Assembly (NCBI GenBank): GCA_000411415.1
Contig: KE150450.1
Coordinates: forward strand, 565,787-629,786
Length of the DNA stretch: 64,000 nucleotides
Direction: 5' to 3'
DNA from: Actinomyces sp. HPA0247
GTDB lineage: Bacteria > Actinomycetota > Actinomycetes > Actinomycetales > Actinomycetaceae
Each line of letters starts with the position of its first letter. Position 1 is the first letter of the stretch. The notes beneath the pieces were generated by a model that saw nothing but the letters and a program-made list of their open reading frames with translations, was not told the DNA's origin and made no database searches. Of this stretch, positions 7,303 to 16,777 are shown piece by piece. The position numbers and the translations under genes are program-made.

Positions 7303-9381
7303 ATGGATCCTCGTTTTTCTCGCGCGTACGGCGCCCTGGCTGGCCTGGCGCTCGGAGACGCACTGGGCATGCCGACGCAGGCGATGTCCCCGGAGCAGAT
7401 CCGCGCGGTGTACGGGACGATCACTGGCCTCGTCGACGGTGATGCCTCGCAGCCTTACGCGCCGGGGATGCCGGCCGGGTCGGTCACGGATGACACGGAG
7501 CAGGCGCTGCTGATTGCATCCCTCCTGGTACGAGGCCGGGGCACGTCCTCGGGTCGCGTGGCCCTGGACGCGGGCGAGTTCGCCCACGCGCTGCTGGCCT
7601 GGGAGGATTCGATGATCGAGCGCGGATCGCTCGACCTGCTGGGGCCCTCCACGAAGGCGGCCCTCGAGCGCGTGCGCGCGGGCGAAGACCCGCTGACGGT
7701 GGGCGGGGCTGGCACTACGAACGGCGCGGCGATGCGCGTCACCCCGATCGGCATCGCGATGCCAACGGCCGATCCGCAGGCTTTCGCGGACGCCGTCTGG
7801 TCGTCCTGCCAGGTCACGCACGCGACGCGACAGGGCTTCCAGTCGGCGGCGCTCGTGGCCGCGGCAGTGTCCATGGGGATCGACGCGCCGCGCTCGCCTT
7901 CCTTAGACCTGAGAAGCCTGCTGTGGAAGGCCCTCACCTACGTCGATTCCCTGCCCGAGCGCGGCGCATGGACCCCCGACCCGGACGTCGTCGCGGCGAC
8001 GCGCAGGGCCATGCAGCTGGTCGCCAACCCCGCCTCGTCCTCCCTGGAGTGCCTGATCGAGCAGGTGGGCACGTCCGTGGCCTCGGCGCAGGCGATTCCC
8101 ATGGCATTTGCGTTGCTCGCGCGTGATCCTTCGCCGCAGGCGCTGCTGGACGCTGCCAACATCGGCGGCGATACCGACACGATCGGCGCAATCGCGGGCG
8201 CAATCCTGGGCGCCGCCCTCGGCTTCGAGGTCTTTGTCGGCCGCGGCCTCGCCCAGGTCGAACTCGCCTCCCACCTGGACCTGCCGTCCGTCGCCCTCGA
8301 GCTGTTGGAGCTGCGTGCGGCTCACGAGCCTGCCGCGAGCGCGCCCACGTCCTCCGAGACTGAGGGTACGAGCGAGGCCGCTTCTCCCGAGGCACCCACC
8401 CCGGCCTCGTCCCCCGATCCCGGGGCGGGCCGAGTCGTCCTCATGGGGCAGATCCTCGTGGACCGTGTCCTTCAGGGGGCGCGTCCGATTCACGGCGGCG
8501 GCTCCGAATGGGCGCGTGACGGGGGCACGCACGTGGGCGGTGGCTTCAACGCGCTCGTGGCGGCGCGCCGGATGGGAGCCGAGGCCATCTCCCTCAGCCC
8601 GATCGGCACCGGCCCCCACGCCTCGATGATCGAGGCTGCCCTCGCGCGCGAGGGAATCGTCGATGCCGGACCACGCGTGGATGGCGTGGACAACGGATTC
8701 TGCGTCGCCATGATTGGTCACGACGCCGAACGCACCTTCATCTCTACGAAGGGCGCTGAGACGATGACACCCGAGACCGCGTGGGCGGACTTCGTGCGGA
8801 CGATGAGCCCGGGTGACGTGCTGTACATCGACGGATACCTCATGGACCACCCCGCGAACCGCGAGGCCGCGGAGGCTGCGTTACGCGTCTTGCCCGAGGG
8901 TGTGCGCGTGCTCCTGGATGTCTCTCCCGTCATCGGGATCCCGGAGAGCTTGCCCACGCACCACGCGATCATCTCGATGAACAGCGTCGAGGCGAGGACA
9001 ATCGCCAAGCAGTCGCGACTTGACGGCTACCTGCCTTTTGGCTCTCTCAGTTGCCGCCTCGCACAGACACTGGGGCACGACACGTTGATTCGCCTCGGAG
9101 CATCCGGCGCGTTATTTGCTCGCTCTGGCAGCCCCGATAGCGAAACATCAGCCGCGCAGATCCCGACCCCGACCGTCGATGCTGTCGACACGAACGGGGC
9201 CGGCGACGCCCACAGCGGCGTCCTGGCGGCATCACTTGCCCTTGGTATCCCACTTGAGCGAGGCCTTGTCCTCGCCAACTGTGCGGGTGCCCTGGCCTCG
9301 ACCGTACCCGGTCCGGCCTCGTGCCCGACGCGCGAGGACATCGAGGCCGCGGCGGACGCGCTGAGCGAGTCGGGAAACTGA
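7303..9381 (+). CDS. ADP-ribosylglycohydrolase-PfkB kinase fusion, copy 1 (both active sites intact)
   Basis: A 692-residue cytoplasmic two-domain protein. Residues 1-345 are an ADP-ribosylglycohydrolase (ARH/DraG) domain with the metal-binding motifs in place: GDALG near 18, SVTDDTEQ near 60 and GGDTDTIGAI near 288. An Ala/Ser/Pro linker follows. Residues about 375-690 are a ribokinase-like PfkB domain with GGGFNALVAARRMGAE and the catalytic signature DTNGAGD at 629-635. A plausible reaction pair is hydrolysis of an ADP-ribosyl or similar N-glycosidic bond and phosphorylation of the released sugar; this is inference from domain families. The ATG at 7303 follows GGAGGTG. It leads a four-gene tandem set. 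Confidence 0.88.
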   Translation: MDPRFSRAYGALAGLALGDALGMPTQAMSPEQIRAVYGTITGLVDGDASQPYAPGMPAGSVTDDTEQALLIASLLVRGRGTSSGRVALDAGEFAHALLAWEDSMIERGSLDLLGPSTKAALERVRAGEDPLTVGGAGTTNGAAMRVTPIGIAMPTADPQAFADAVWSSCQVTHATRQGFQSAALVAAAVSMGIDAPRSPSLDLRSLLWKALTYVDSLPERGAWTPDPDVVAATRRAMQLVANPASSSLECLIEQVGTSVASAQAIPMAFALLARDPSPQALLDAANIGGDTDTIGAIAGAILGAALGFEVFVGRGLAQVELASHLDLPSVALELLELRAAHEPAASAPTSSETEGTSEAASPEAPTPASSPDPGAGRVVLMGQILVDRVLQGARPIHGGGSEWARDGGTHVGGGFNALVAARRMGAEAISLSPIGTGPHASMIEAALAREGIVDAGPRVDGVDNGFCVAMIGHDAERTFISTKGAETMTPETAWADFVRTMSPGDVLYIDGYLMDHPANREAAEAALRVLPEGVRVLLDVSPVIGIPESLPTHHAIISMNSVEARTIAKQSRLDGYLPFGSLSCRLAQTLGHDTLIRLGASGALFARSGSPDSETSAAQIPTPTVDAVDTNGAGDAHSGVLAASLALGIPLERGLVLANCAGALASTVPGPASCPTREDIEAAADALSESGN

Positions 9382-9382
9382 C

Positions 9383-11332
9383 ATGGATCCGCGCTTTGAT
9401 CGTGCCCACGGGGCGATGGTCGGCCTTTTCTACGGTCAGGCACTTGAGGTGGACGCGACGGTCGATAAGGGCAGTCAGTCGGTGCCCCTCAGCGAGAGCA
9501 TTCTCTCTCTGATGGCGGCCACCGAGTCCACGAAACAGCCGACGTTCCCCTGCTTCACGACACCCATTGATCACTTGTATGGCCTGATGCTCGGAGCCGT
9601 CCAGCTCGGCATCACCACCTCGATAAGCAGTCCCCAAGCCTTCGCGGACGCCGTGTGGGACAACAGCCAGAAACGGGAGCCCACGCGCCAGGACTTCCAG
9701 GCGACGGCGCTGGTTGCCGCCGCAGTGTCGATCGGCCTAGACAGTCCGAACTTCCGCGTGGAGGACGCTCTCGTGCGAGCCGTCGACGTCGTGTCGTTGG
9801 CGGAGCCTCACGGCGAGTGGAGCCCTGAGCCGGACGTGCTGGCCGCGACCCGGAGGGCGTTGAACATCGCAAGCGACGTCAACGACTACATCGGCTTCTC
9901 TCTCGAGCGGCTCAGCGAGCAGATCGGGTTCGGAAGTTCTCCCGCCCAGATCGTGCCGGCAGCTTTTTCCCTGGCCGCACGCTATCAGGATCACCGCCTC
10001 CTATCCTCTCCCCTGCGTCTCGGCGCCCAGGCGCACACGATCCTGTCCATCGTCGGCGCGCTGGTCGGAGCGGTTCGAGGCGCGAGCTTCCTGCGCTCCT
10101 ACGGGTTGTCCCGGGTTGAGGACGCGTGCCCGCTGAACCTGGCGGATCGCGCACACAATCTGCTCGCCACACGCGCGCCTTACCCCCGCGACACTCTCGC
10201 CCCGGGCGCATCCGCGCCGCCGGTCGCCCCCTCAGCCCCAGCCTCGTTCGAGGACAGCTCATCGAGCCTGCACACGCGTCAACGCTACTTTGAGCCTGCC
10301 ACCCCGCCCACTCCGCTCGGCGCACGCCGAGGCAGACCTCAGACCGGGCGCGTGCTTGTTCTCGGCGAGCTGCTCCACGACCAGGCCATGCACTCCAAGA
10401 CGTACCCAAGTTTCGGCGAGCACGTGTGGGCCGAAGAACTGGGCCAGTCCACGGGCGGTATGTTCCGCGCACTGGTCGCGGCGCAACGCATGGGAGCCGA
10501 GGTCATCTCGCTCTGCCCAATCGGAGAAGGGCCCAATGCCGAGGCCATTTCGCAGGCCTTAGCTCGCGAGGGCATCATCGATGCCGGTCCCCGATTCTCG
10601 GGGGCTGACAACGGCTACCGACTGATCTTTACAGGCGACAACGGCTGGCGGCTGACCGTTGCAACGAAGAGCCCACTACCCAAAGACGCCACACGGGTAT
10701 GGGCGGAAGCCATCCAATCGATGGGCCCCGCCGATGTCCTGTGCATCGATGGCGCGCTGCTCGCCCAACAACCGATGACGCGGGCCCTGCGCAAGGCTGT
10801 GGCAGGCCTGCCCGATCACGCGCGCGTCGTCTTCGACGCATCCTCTCACAAGGGTTTCCTCGAGGACCTTCCCCTCGACAATGTCATCGTGTCACTGCGC
10901 GCTTCCCAACGGCCCGGCTTCAGCGGCTTTTTCCGGCATTTCAACGACGACTATCCTCCGTTCCCCTTCTACGAGGAAAACGACGAGCCCCGGGATCAGG
11001 CAGCGGCCCTCACCATGCTGACGATGCGCTATGTCGTGCTGCGCGCAGACGATGGCCAGGTGTACTACGCCCGCCCCACCCTCGACGAAGCCCGCTTCAT
11101 CCGACCTCGCGTCGTTCAATCCCCGGCACCCCCGCTCGCCAAGAACCAGAACCTGGAGACCTCGGGCATTCATTCCGCAACGTTGGCGGCCTGCCTCGCG
11201 CTCGGCATACCGGTCAAGCGGGGCATCCTGCTAGCGAATTGCGCGGCCGCACTCACCACGCCAACCTCGCTGCCCACCCGCGATTCGCTCGAGGCTGCGG
11301 CCGACAAGCTTGTGGCCCGCAATCAGGCCTGA
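9383..11332 (+). CDS. ADP-ribosylglycohydrolase-PfkB-like paralogue, copy 2 (degenerate)
   Basis: A 649-residue full-length paralogue of copy 1; one base separates the two genes. The N terminus MDPRFDRAHGAMVG and the internal SPQAFADAVWD and FQATALVAAAVSIGLDSP segments align well, but the ARH metal sites are gone: the DD motif region reads QSVPLSESIL and the GGDTDT region reads LGAQAHTIL. In the kinase half GGMFRALVAAQRMGAE is kept, yet the GAGD signature is replaced by LETSGIHSATLAACLALG. It is probably catalytically dead on both counts. The frame is uninterrupted over 1.9 kb, which argues for selection rather than recent decay. Confidence 0.82.
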   Translation: MDPRFDRAHGAMVGLFYGQALEVDATVDKGSQSVPLSESILSLMAATESTKQPTFPCFTTPIDHLYGLMLGAVQLGITTSISSPQAFADAVWDNSQKREPTRQDFQATALVAAAVSIGLDSPNFRVEDALVRAVDVVSLAEPHGEWSPEPDVLAATRRALNIASDVNDYIGFSLERLSEQIGFGSSPAQIVPAAFSLAARYQDHRLLSSPLRLGAQAHTILSIVGALVGAVRGASFLRSYGLSRVEDACPLNLADRAHNLLATRAPYPRDTLAPGASAPPVAPSAPASFEDSSSSLHTRQRYFEPATPPTPLGARRGRPQTGRVLVLGELLHDQAMHSKTYPSFGEHVWAEELGQSTGGMFRALVAAQRMGAEVISLCPIGEGPNAEAISQALAREGIIDAGPRFSGADNGYRLIFTGDNGWRLTVATKSPLPKDATRVWAEAIQSMGPADVLCIDGALLAQQPMTRALRKAVAGLPDHARVVFDASSHKGFLEDLPLDNVIVSLRASQRPGFSGFFRHFNDDYPPFPFYEENDEPRDQAAALTMLTMRYVVLRADDGQVYYARPTLDEARFIRPRVVQSPAPPLAKNQNLETSGIHSATLAACLALGIPVKRGILLANCAAALTTPTSLPTRDSLEAAADKLVARNQA

Positions 11333-11347
11333 CAAGGAGAAACGAGA

Positions 11348-13282
11348 ATGGATCCACGACTCCCCCGCGCCTTCGCGGCAATGGCAGCCCTCGTCCGCGC
11401 GGATATGGCCAACCCTGTTACCCCGGAAGCGCCGACGAAAACGGTATCGGAGGTGACGAGGCAGGCCATGGCCGTCGCCACGCAGCTGACGCGAGGCCCG
11501 GGTGGCGCCCACGCTATTCGTTCAGGCGAGTGGCACGCCCCCGTCGCGAGCGCGCTTGATCGCCTCTTGTGCGCGGTACCCATCGGTATTGCGATGTCGA
11601 CGCTTGACCCCGAGGCCCTCGCAGACACCGTGTGGGCGGCGTGCGGATGTACGACTCGGAACGAATTTCAGGCGGCTGCGCTTCTCGCGACGGCGGTGTC
11701 CTTATCCATCGAATCTCGCGACATTCACCTCGTTGAGGCTGTCCAGATCGTCTCCGATATGACACCGCGCGGTGAGCCAGAGGACGGTCCCGATGTCCTG
11801 ACGGCGACGCGGCTAGCGTTGAACTTCCAGGCGAACTCTGTGCGGGTCGACAGTTACGTGCCCATCAACCCGTTGACTCGCAAACTTTCCGACCATGCGC
11901 CGTCGTCTCTCCTTATTCCGCTGGCCTTCCTCGTCCCCGGTGATCGCTACGGTTCACTATCCACCACCAAGTTGGGCAAGTTGTGCGGGGAGCCGAGGCT
12001 GCTGCGCATCATTTCGGAGCTGCTGTTCAATTTCTCTCCACCCGGTCGTTACTTCTCTCACCGCTTGATGGAATGGGTGGAGCGATACTCTCAACTCGAT
12101 CTACTCGGGGTCACCGGGCAGCTGCTTGAGCTGCGTCCTCCCACCCCCGAGAGCTGGCTACGGCGAGCCGTCGGACGCTCGGCTTCAGGCTCTTCGAACG
12201 GCGGCTGGTCTTCCTTCGAAGCCCCCGGGTCGACCGTTCTCACTCGAGCTGCACCCTTCGAGCCGGAGAGCAAGCCGACACCGCTCGGCCCGGCCAGGGG
12301 CAATGCGCCCGCAGGTCGCGTCGTCTTCATGAACGAGCTAACGCTCAGGTACGACCGACAGTCCGCGGACGAACCTCTGCCCAGCGGGGACGAGTGGGCT
12401 ACCCGTGAGGGCGTCCAGATTGACATTTGTTTGACGGCCATGCGAGCCGCCCGAGCCATGGGCGTCGAGGTCGTGAGCCTCAGCCCGATCGGTGAGGGGC
12501 CGCGCGCATCGATCATCGCCGAGGCACTGGCTCGGGAGGGGATCATCGACGCGGGTCCGCGTGTGAGGGGGTGCGATAACGGATACGAGTCGAACGTTAT
12601 CGGAGACTTCCAGCGCTCGAAGCTCTCATTCATCGAGAATGTTCCCAAGCACGCATGGGACGAGGCGATCCGCACGCTGGGACCCTCCGACGTCCTGTTC
12701 GTCGACGGCGCAGTGAGGCGTTCTCGGGAGGTTCTCTCCGCTGCTGAGAACGCACTCGTTCACCTGCCGGAGCACGTGCGCGTCGTCCTGGACGCGTCGA
12801 GGCGTGAGGCCGGGCCTGCACGTCTTCCCAAAGACAACGTGATCATGGTGTTGCATCAGTGGGGAGTGCAGGGTCTGTGCGAGCCTATCGTGCGCGATCG
12901 TTCAGCTTTTGATGCCAGCCAGGACCCGGAGCGCGCCGCCGGTTTCGTCGAACACATGTTTGGCCGCTACACACTCATCGACACAGAGACAGACGAGTCC
13001 TACCTCGCGCGCCCACTGCGCGCCAAGACCTCAGAAGTTTCGTACGTCACCCGGTTCCCAGCGCCGACCGTCGAACCGACGGATCGATTGGGGTCCCAGC
13101 ACGCACGCTATGGCGTGTTGGCGGCCGCCCTCGCACAGGGGCAAACCCTCGAGCGGTGCATCCTTCTGGCGAATTGCGCGGGCGCCCTGGCCTCGACCAT
13201 GCCAGGTCCGGCCTCGTGCCCGACGCGCGAGGACATCGAGGCCGCGACGGACGCACTCGCCGCGGATGCGGCTGCGGAATAG
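11348..13282 (+). CDS. ADP-ribosylglycohydrolase-PfkB-like paralogue, copy 3 (degenerate)
   Basis: A 644-residue paralogue, starting 15 bases after copy 2 with AAGGAG before the ATG. The conserved core VPIGIAMSTLDPEALADTVW and EFQAAALLATAVSL identifies the ARH domain, but neither Asp motif survives (TVSEVTRQ and CGEPRLLRIISELL in their places). The kinase half keeps MRAARAMGVEVVSLSPIGEGP and ends in CAGALASTMPGPASCPTREDIEAA, almost identical to copy 1, while the GAGD box reads TDRLGSQHARYG. The near-identical ends against diverged middles hint at gene conversion between copies. Confidence 0.82.
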   Translation: MDPRLPRAFAAMAALVRADMANPVTPEAPTKTVSEVTRQAMAVATQLTRGPGGAHAIRSGEWHAPVASALDRLLCAVPIGIAMSTLDPEALADTVWAACGCTTRNEFQAAALLATAVSLSIESRDIHLVEAVQIVSDMTPRGEPEDGPDVLTATRLALNFQANSVRVDSYVPINPLTRKLSDHAPSSLLIPLAFLVPGDRYGSLSTTKLGKLCGEPRLLRIISELLFNFSPPGRYFSHRLMEWVERYSQLDLLGVTGQLLELRPPTPESWLRRAVGRSASGSSNGGWSSFEAPGSTVLTRAAPFEPESKPTPLGPARGNAPAGRVVFMNELTLRYDRQSADEPLPSGDEWATREGVQIDICLTAMRAARAMGVEVVSLSPIGEGPRASIIAEALAREGIIDAGPRVRGCDNGYESNVIGDFQRSKLSFIENVPKHAWDEAIRTLGPSDVLFVDGAVRRSREVLSAAENALVHLPEHVRVVLDASRREAGPARLPKDNVIMVLHQWGVQGLCEPIVRDRSAFDASQDPERAAGFVEHMFGRYTLIDTETDESYLARPLRAKTSEVSYVTRFPAPTVEPTDRLGSQHARYGVLAAALAQGQTLERCILLANCAGALASTMPGPASCPTREDIEAATDALAADAAAE

Positions 13283-13293
13283 GAGAATGCAAC

Positions 13294-15366
13294 ATGGACA
13301 CACGCTCTGAGCGTGCCCACGCGGTGCTGTTGGCCTGCGCGATCGGTGACGCGGCCGGGTTGCCCACCCGCGGCATGGCCCCCGACGAGATCGAGAGCAC
13401 CTACGGCCCGCCGCCGACATGGTGGGATCGTGACGTCGTCCACCCCACCAAGCCCGGCGTTCCCGAGGGAACGATCACGGAGGTGACGCGCGAGATCCTG
13501 GCGGCGGCCTCGACTCTTCTCGGTGACGAGGCGGGGGCGACCATCCGGGAGCGCGCGGACACTGCACCGATGGGATGGCGTCAGCTTGTGCGTGCCATTC
13601 CCGTTGGCATCGCAACCTCGACGGCCGATCCCGAGGCCTTCGGGCAGGCTGTATGGGAGGCGTGCGGAGGGGAATGCCTCACCCGGCAGGAGTTCCAGGC
13701 GACGGCTCTGCTCGCCGCGGGCGTCTCCCTCCAGGTGGACGGGACTCAGGAGAGGCTATCGACGAGGTACAACCGCCTGTGGGAGGCCCTCCACCTCGTG
13801 GAGTCCCTGAAACCGCGCGGCACCTGGAGTCCGGAGCCAGACGTCGTGGCGGCAACCCGCCGGGCGATGAACATCGCCATGCAGGTGGCAACGACGCCCA
13901 CGCAGATCCTGACCGAGCAATTCGGCTCCTCCCCGGAACCCACGCGCATGGTCCCGCTGTGTTTCGGACTGAGCACGTACCTCGCGCACTGGCTCTCGCG
14001 CTACGGGATCACGCGGATAGGAGGCGACACCAGCCTCATGAGCGCAATCGTCGGCGCTCTCTGCGGCGAGGCGAAGGGGCATCACGAATTGCGGCGCGGC
14101 TCGTGGATGCAGGTCGAGGAGGTCAACGACCTCGACCTGACATCGCTCGCTGAGCGCCTCGTCGCGCGCCGCCCCGCGCCCGTGGATGACGCAGCCCGCG
14201 ACGATGATGCGTCCGACGAGGGTGCCACGGCGGCCTGGGAGTCGCCCAACGCGCCTTCCCCGTTCGAGGATCCCAGCTCCACCCGAATGACACGACGGAC
14301 ACTGTTCACGCAGGTGTCGCCTCCGACTCCGCTCGGTTCCGCGCGCGGAGAGGCTCCCGTGGGGCGCGTCGCCTACATGGGCCAGCTCGTGCTCAACCAG
14401 TCGCTACATGTGTCTTCCTTCCCCGAGCCGGGTGGGGATGTGTGGGCCGCCGACGAGGGAATGGAGCTAATCGGAGGCATCGAGGTCCTGCGCGCTGCTC
14501 GACGCATGGGGCTCGAGGCCGTCTCCCTCGGCCCGATCGGCGAAGGCCCCCACGCCTCGCTCATCGAGGAAATCCTGCGACGAGAGGGCATCATCAACGC
14601 GGGGCCGCGCATCCCGGGAATAGACAACGGCTACCGAGTGACGATCACCGACGACGCGGGGCAACGCCTCGTCGTCAGGGCGATGATAGACAAGTGCGCG
14701 GTGCCAACCCGTGCGTGGGCTGAGTTCACCCAGACGATGGGCCCGGCCGACGTGCTCTACTACGACGGCGAGTTTGCGGGCGCGTACGGATACGACTATG
14801 GGGACCTGGGAAACGATGATGCCGCTCGCGAGGCGCTCCTGCGCTTGCCCGAGCATGTGCGCCTCGTCCTCGACACGTCCTACCGAGGGGAGATGCCCTC
14901 CGGCATTCCCTTCGACAACACCATCTTCGTTATTGGCCAGGATGAGGTCGCGGGGATAGGCACTCGCATGACCTGCGACCGCACCGCGTTCGATGGCAGC
15001 CGTACGTTCCGCGGCGCAGCTTTCGAGGCCACCAGGCTCTTCGATTGCCACGCTCTCGTTCCCTCGGGGCCGGAGGGGGCCCACTTCTCCAGGCCTAACT
15101 ACGGCGGAGAGGACTTGAGTTGGCCGACGGTGACGCACTGCCCGGCACCGCCCTTCGGGGCCGAGGACCCACTCGAGGCCAGACACGTATTTTCCGGTGT
15201 CTTCGCGGCGTCCCTCGCCAGGGGCCTGCCCATCGAACGGGCGATCCAGCTCGCGGTGTGCGCACGCGCCCTCGCCACGGCCACGCCCGGCAGGGCGACG
15301 TGCCCGACGCGCGAGGAGATCGAGGCCGCGGCGGATGCGCTGAAGGCACAGGCAGACGGGGAGTGA
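13294..15366 (+). CDS. ADP-ribosylglycohydrolase-PfkB-like paralogue, copy 4 (partly degenerate)
   Basis: A 690-residue paralogue with AGGAG before the ATG at 13294. It is the least decayed of the three variant copies in the ARH half: IGDAAGLPTRGM and IGGDTSLMSAIVG keep part of the metal-site framework, but the DD motif reads TITEVTRE. In the kinase half the RMGLEAVSLGPIGEGP core is present and the GAGD signature is replaced by LEARHVFSGVFAASLARG. A longer frame opening upstream at 13156 overlaps copy 3 and is rejected because the RBS-preceded ATG gives the conserved N terminus. It ends the tandem set. Confidence 0.82.
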   Translation: MDTRSERAHAVLLACAIGDAAGLPTRGMAPDEIESTYGPPPTWWDRDVVHPTKPGVPEGTITEVTREILAAASTLLGDEAGATIRERADTAPMGWRQLVRAIPVGIATSTADPEAFGQAVWEACGGECLTRQEFQATALLAAGVSLQVDGTQERLSTRYNRLWEALHLVESLKPRGTWSPEPDVVAATRRAMNIAMQVATTPTQILTEQFGSSPEPTRMVPLCFGLSTYLAHWLSRYGITRIGGDTSLMSAIVGALCGEAKGHHELRRGSWMQVEEVNDLDLTSLAERLVARRPAPVDDAARDDDASDEGATAAWESPNAPSPFEDPSSTRMTRRTLFTQVSPPTPLGSARGEAPVGRVAYMGQLVLNQSLHVSSFPEPGGDVWAADEGMELIGGIEVLRAARRMGLEAVSLGPIGEGPHASLIEEILRREGIINAGPRIPGIDNGYRVTITDDAGQRLVVRAMIDKCAVPTRAWAEFTQTMGPADVLYYDGEFAGAYGYDYGDLGNDDAAREALLRLPEHVRLVLDTSYRGEMPSGIPFDNTIFVIGQDEVAGIGTRMTCDRTAFDGSRTFRGAAFEATRLFDCHALVPSGPEGAHFSRPNYGGEDLSWPTVTHCPAPPFGAEDPLEARHVFSGVFAASLARGLPIERAIQLAVCARALATATPGRATCPTREEIEAAADALKAQADGE

Positions 15367-15510
15367 GCGCCGCTCAAACCCAGTTGACCGCCAACTGAAC
15401 GACCTCAGCGGCGCCACATCTGCGCAGGTCGAGAGACTCAGACGTGCGAGATGCGTCAAATATTCAACCGAGTAGTCTATTTTGCGCCTCCGAGGGTACA
15501 CAATGACCCC

Positions 15511-16755
15511 ATGACGACAAACGACACCCAGGACCGCGGCGGCATCATCGGCGGGGCACTCACGGTTGCCCTGCTGATCACGCTGGCCGTGCAGAACGCC
15601 GTGCCCCCGATGGCGACCGACATGTACTCGGCCGCGTTCCCGCAGATCACCGCGGACCTGGCGACGAACTCGACAATGCTCGGGTTCACGCTCACGACCT
15701 TCTTCGTGGGCTACGCGACCGGCCAGGTCCTGGGCGGCGCAATCTCGGACCAGATCGGGCGCCGCCGCCCGATCATCGCGGGCGGCATCATCGCCCTCGT
15801 CGGCTCCATGATCTGCGTGTTCACGCCCAACATCTGGGTGCTCCTCGTGGGTCGAGTCTTCCAGGGCCTTGGCGGCGGCGTCGCCTCCTCGGTGGGCCGC
15901 GCGATCCTCGTCGACGTCGCGCACGGCAAGACGCTGGCTCGCGCGATGAGTCTCCTCCAGGCGATCGTCGGCTTCGCTCCGATGCTCGCCCCGGTCCTCG
16001 GCGCGTTCATCATCACGCACGCGACGTGGAGGGTCGTCTTCTGGGCGCTCGCCGCCTTCACGCTGCTCATGGCGGCCCTCGCGTGGTTCGTCGTGCCTGA
16101 GTCCCTGCCCGAGGATCGCCGCCACCCCGGCGGTATTCCGCGGTTCTTCTCCGGCCTCGTCCAGGTCGTGCGCGTCCGCCCGTTCGTGGGCTTCATGCTG
16201 ACCAACGCCTTCTCGAGCTTCTGCATGTTCGGCTACATTTCGAACGCCACGTACGTGCTGCAGGGCCCGCTGGGCCTGTCCCCCATGGCTTTCGCGTGGG
16301 TGTTCGCGTTTAACGCGCTGCTGTCGACCGGTTTCGCGCTGGTCAACGTGCGCCTGATCTCGCACTTCACGCCGCGCACGCTCATCATCACGGGCCTCAC
16401 GATCACCGCAACCGGTGTGGTGACGCTGGCAATCTCGACATTCCTCCTCGACCTGCCGCTGATTCTCACGTGTGTGGGCTTCGCGCTGGTCATGACGGCG
16501 AACGCGTTCATTTTCGGCAACTCGGGCGCGCAGGCCATGAGCGAGGCGCGCGAGCACGCAGGCACAGCCTCGTCCGTCATGGGCGTGTTCCAGTCGATCG
16601 CGAACGGCATCGCCGCTCCCCTGGCGACCTCGGGCGGCGACAGCGCCGTACCGATGGTGCTCGTCATGATCGTCGGCTCCGTCGGCGCGTGGTTCGCGTT
16701 CTGGGTGATCGCCCGCGGCGGCAAGCACACACAGCGCCACCTCAGCCTCGACTGA
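15511..16755 (+). CDS. MFS drug exporter, Bcr/CflA-like
   Basis: A 414-residue major facilitator protein with about twelve hydrophobic helices. The loop 2-3 signature GGAISDQIGRRRPIIAGG, the early motif TDMYSAAFPQITADL and the GRVFQGLGGG segment are those of the Bcr/CflA proton-driven exporter group. The ATG at 15511 is chosen because a GAGGG site lies upstream and the protein N terminus fits; an upstream in-frame start at 15451 would add a short unconserved leader. It stands alone, convergent with the next gene 22 bases downstream. Confidence 0.87.
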   Translation: MTTNDTQDRGGIIGGALTVALLITLAVQNAVPPMATDMYSAAFPQITADLATNSTMLGFTLTTFFVGYATGQVLGGAISDQIGRRRPIIAGGIIALVGSMICVFTPNIWVLLVGRVFQGLGGGVASSVGRAILVDVAHGKTLARAMSLLQAIVGFAPMLAPVLGAFIITHATWRVVFWALAAFTLLMAALAWFVVPESLPEDRRHPGGIPRFFSGLVQVVRVRPFVGFMLTNAFSSFCMFGYISNATYVLQGPLGLSPMAFAWVFAFNALLSTGFALVNVRLISHFTPRTLIITGLTITATGVVTLAISTFLLDLPLILTCVGFALVMTANAFIFGNSGAQAMSEAREHAGTASSVMGVFQSIANGIAAPLATSGGDSAVPMVLVMIVGSVGAWFAFWVIARGGKHTQRHLSLD

Positions 16756-16777
16756 GGGGCGGTACCTCGCAGGGCCC

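Noticed and set aside
14467-16740. 757-codon minus-strand frame across copy 4 and the MFS gene
   Set aside because: Arg/His/Asp-rich low-complexity translation typical of an antisense frame in high-GC DNA; it crosses two well-supported plus-strand genes.
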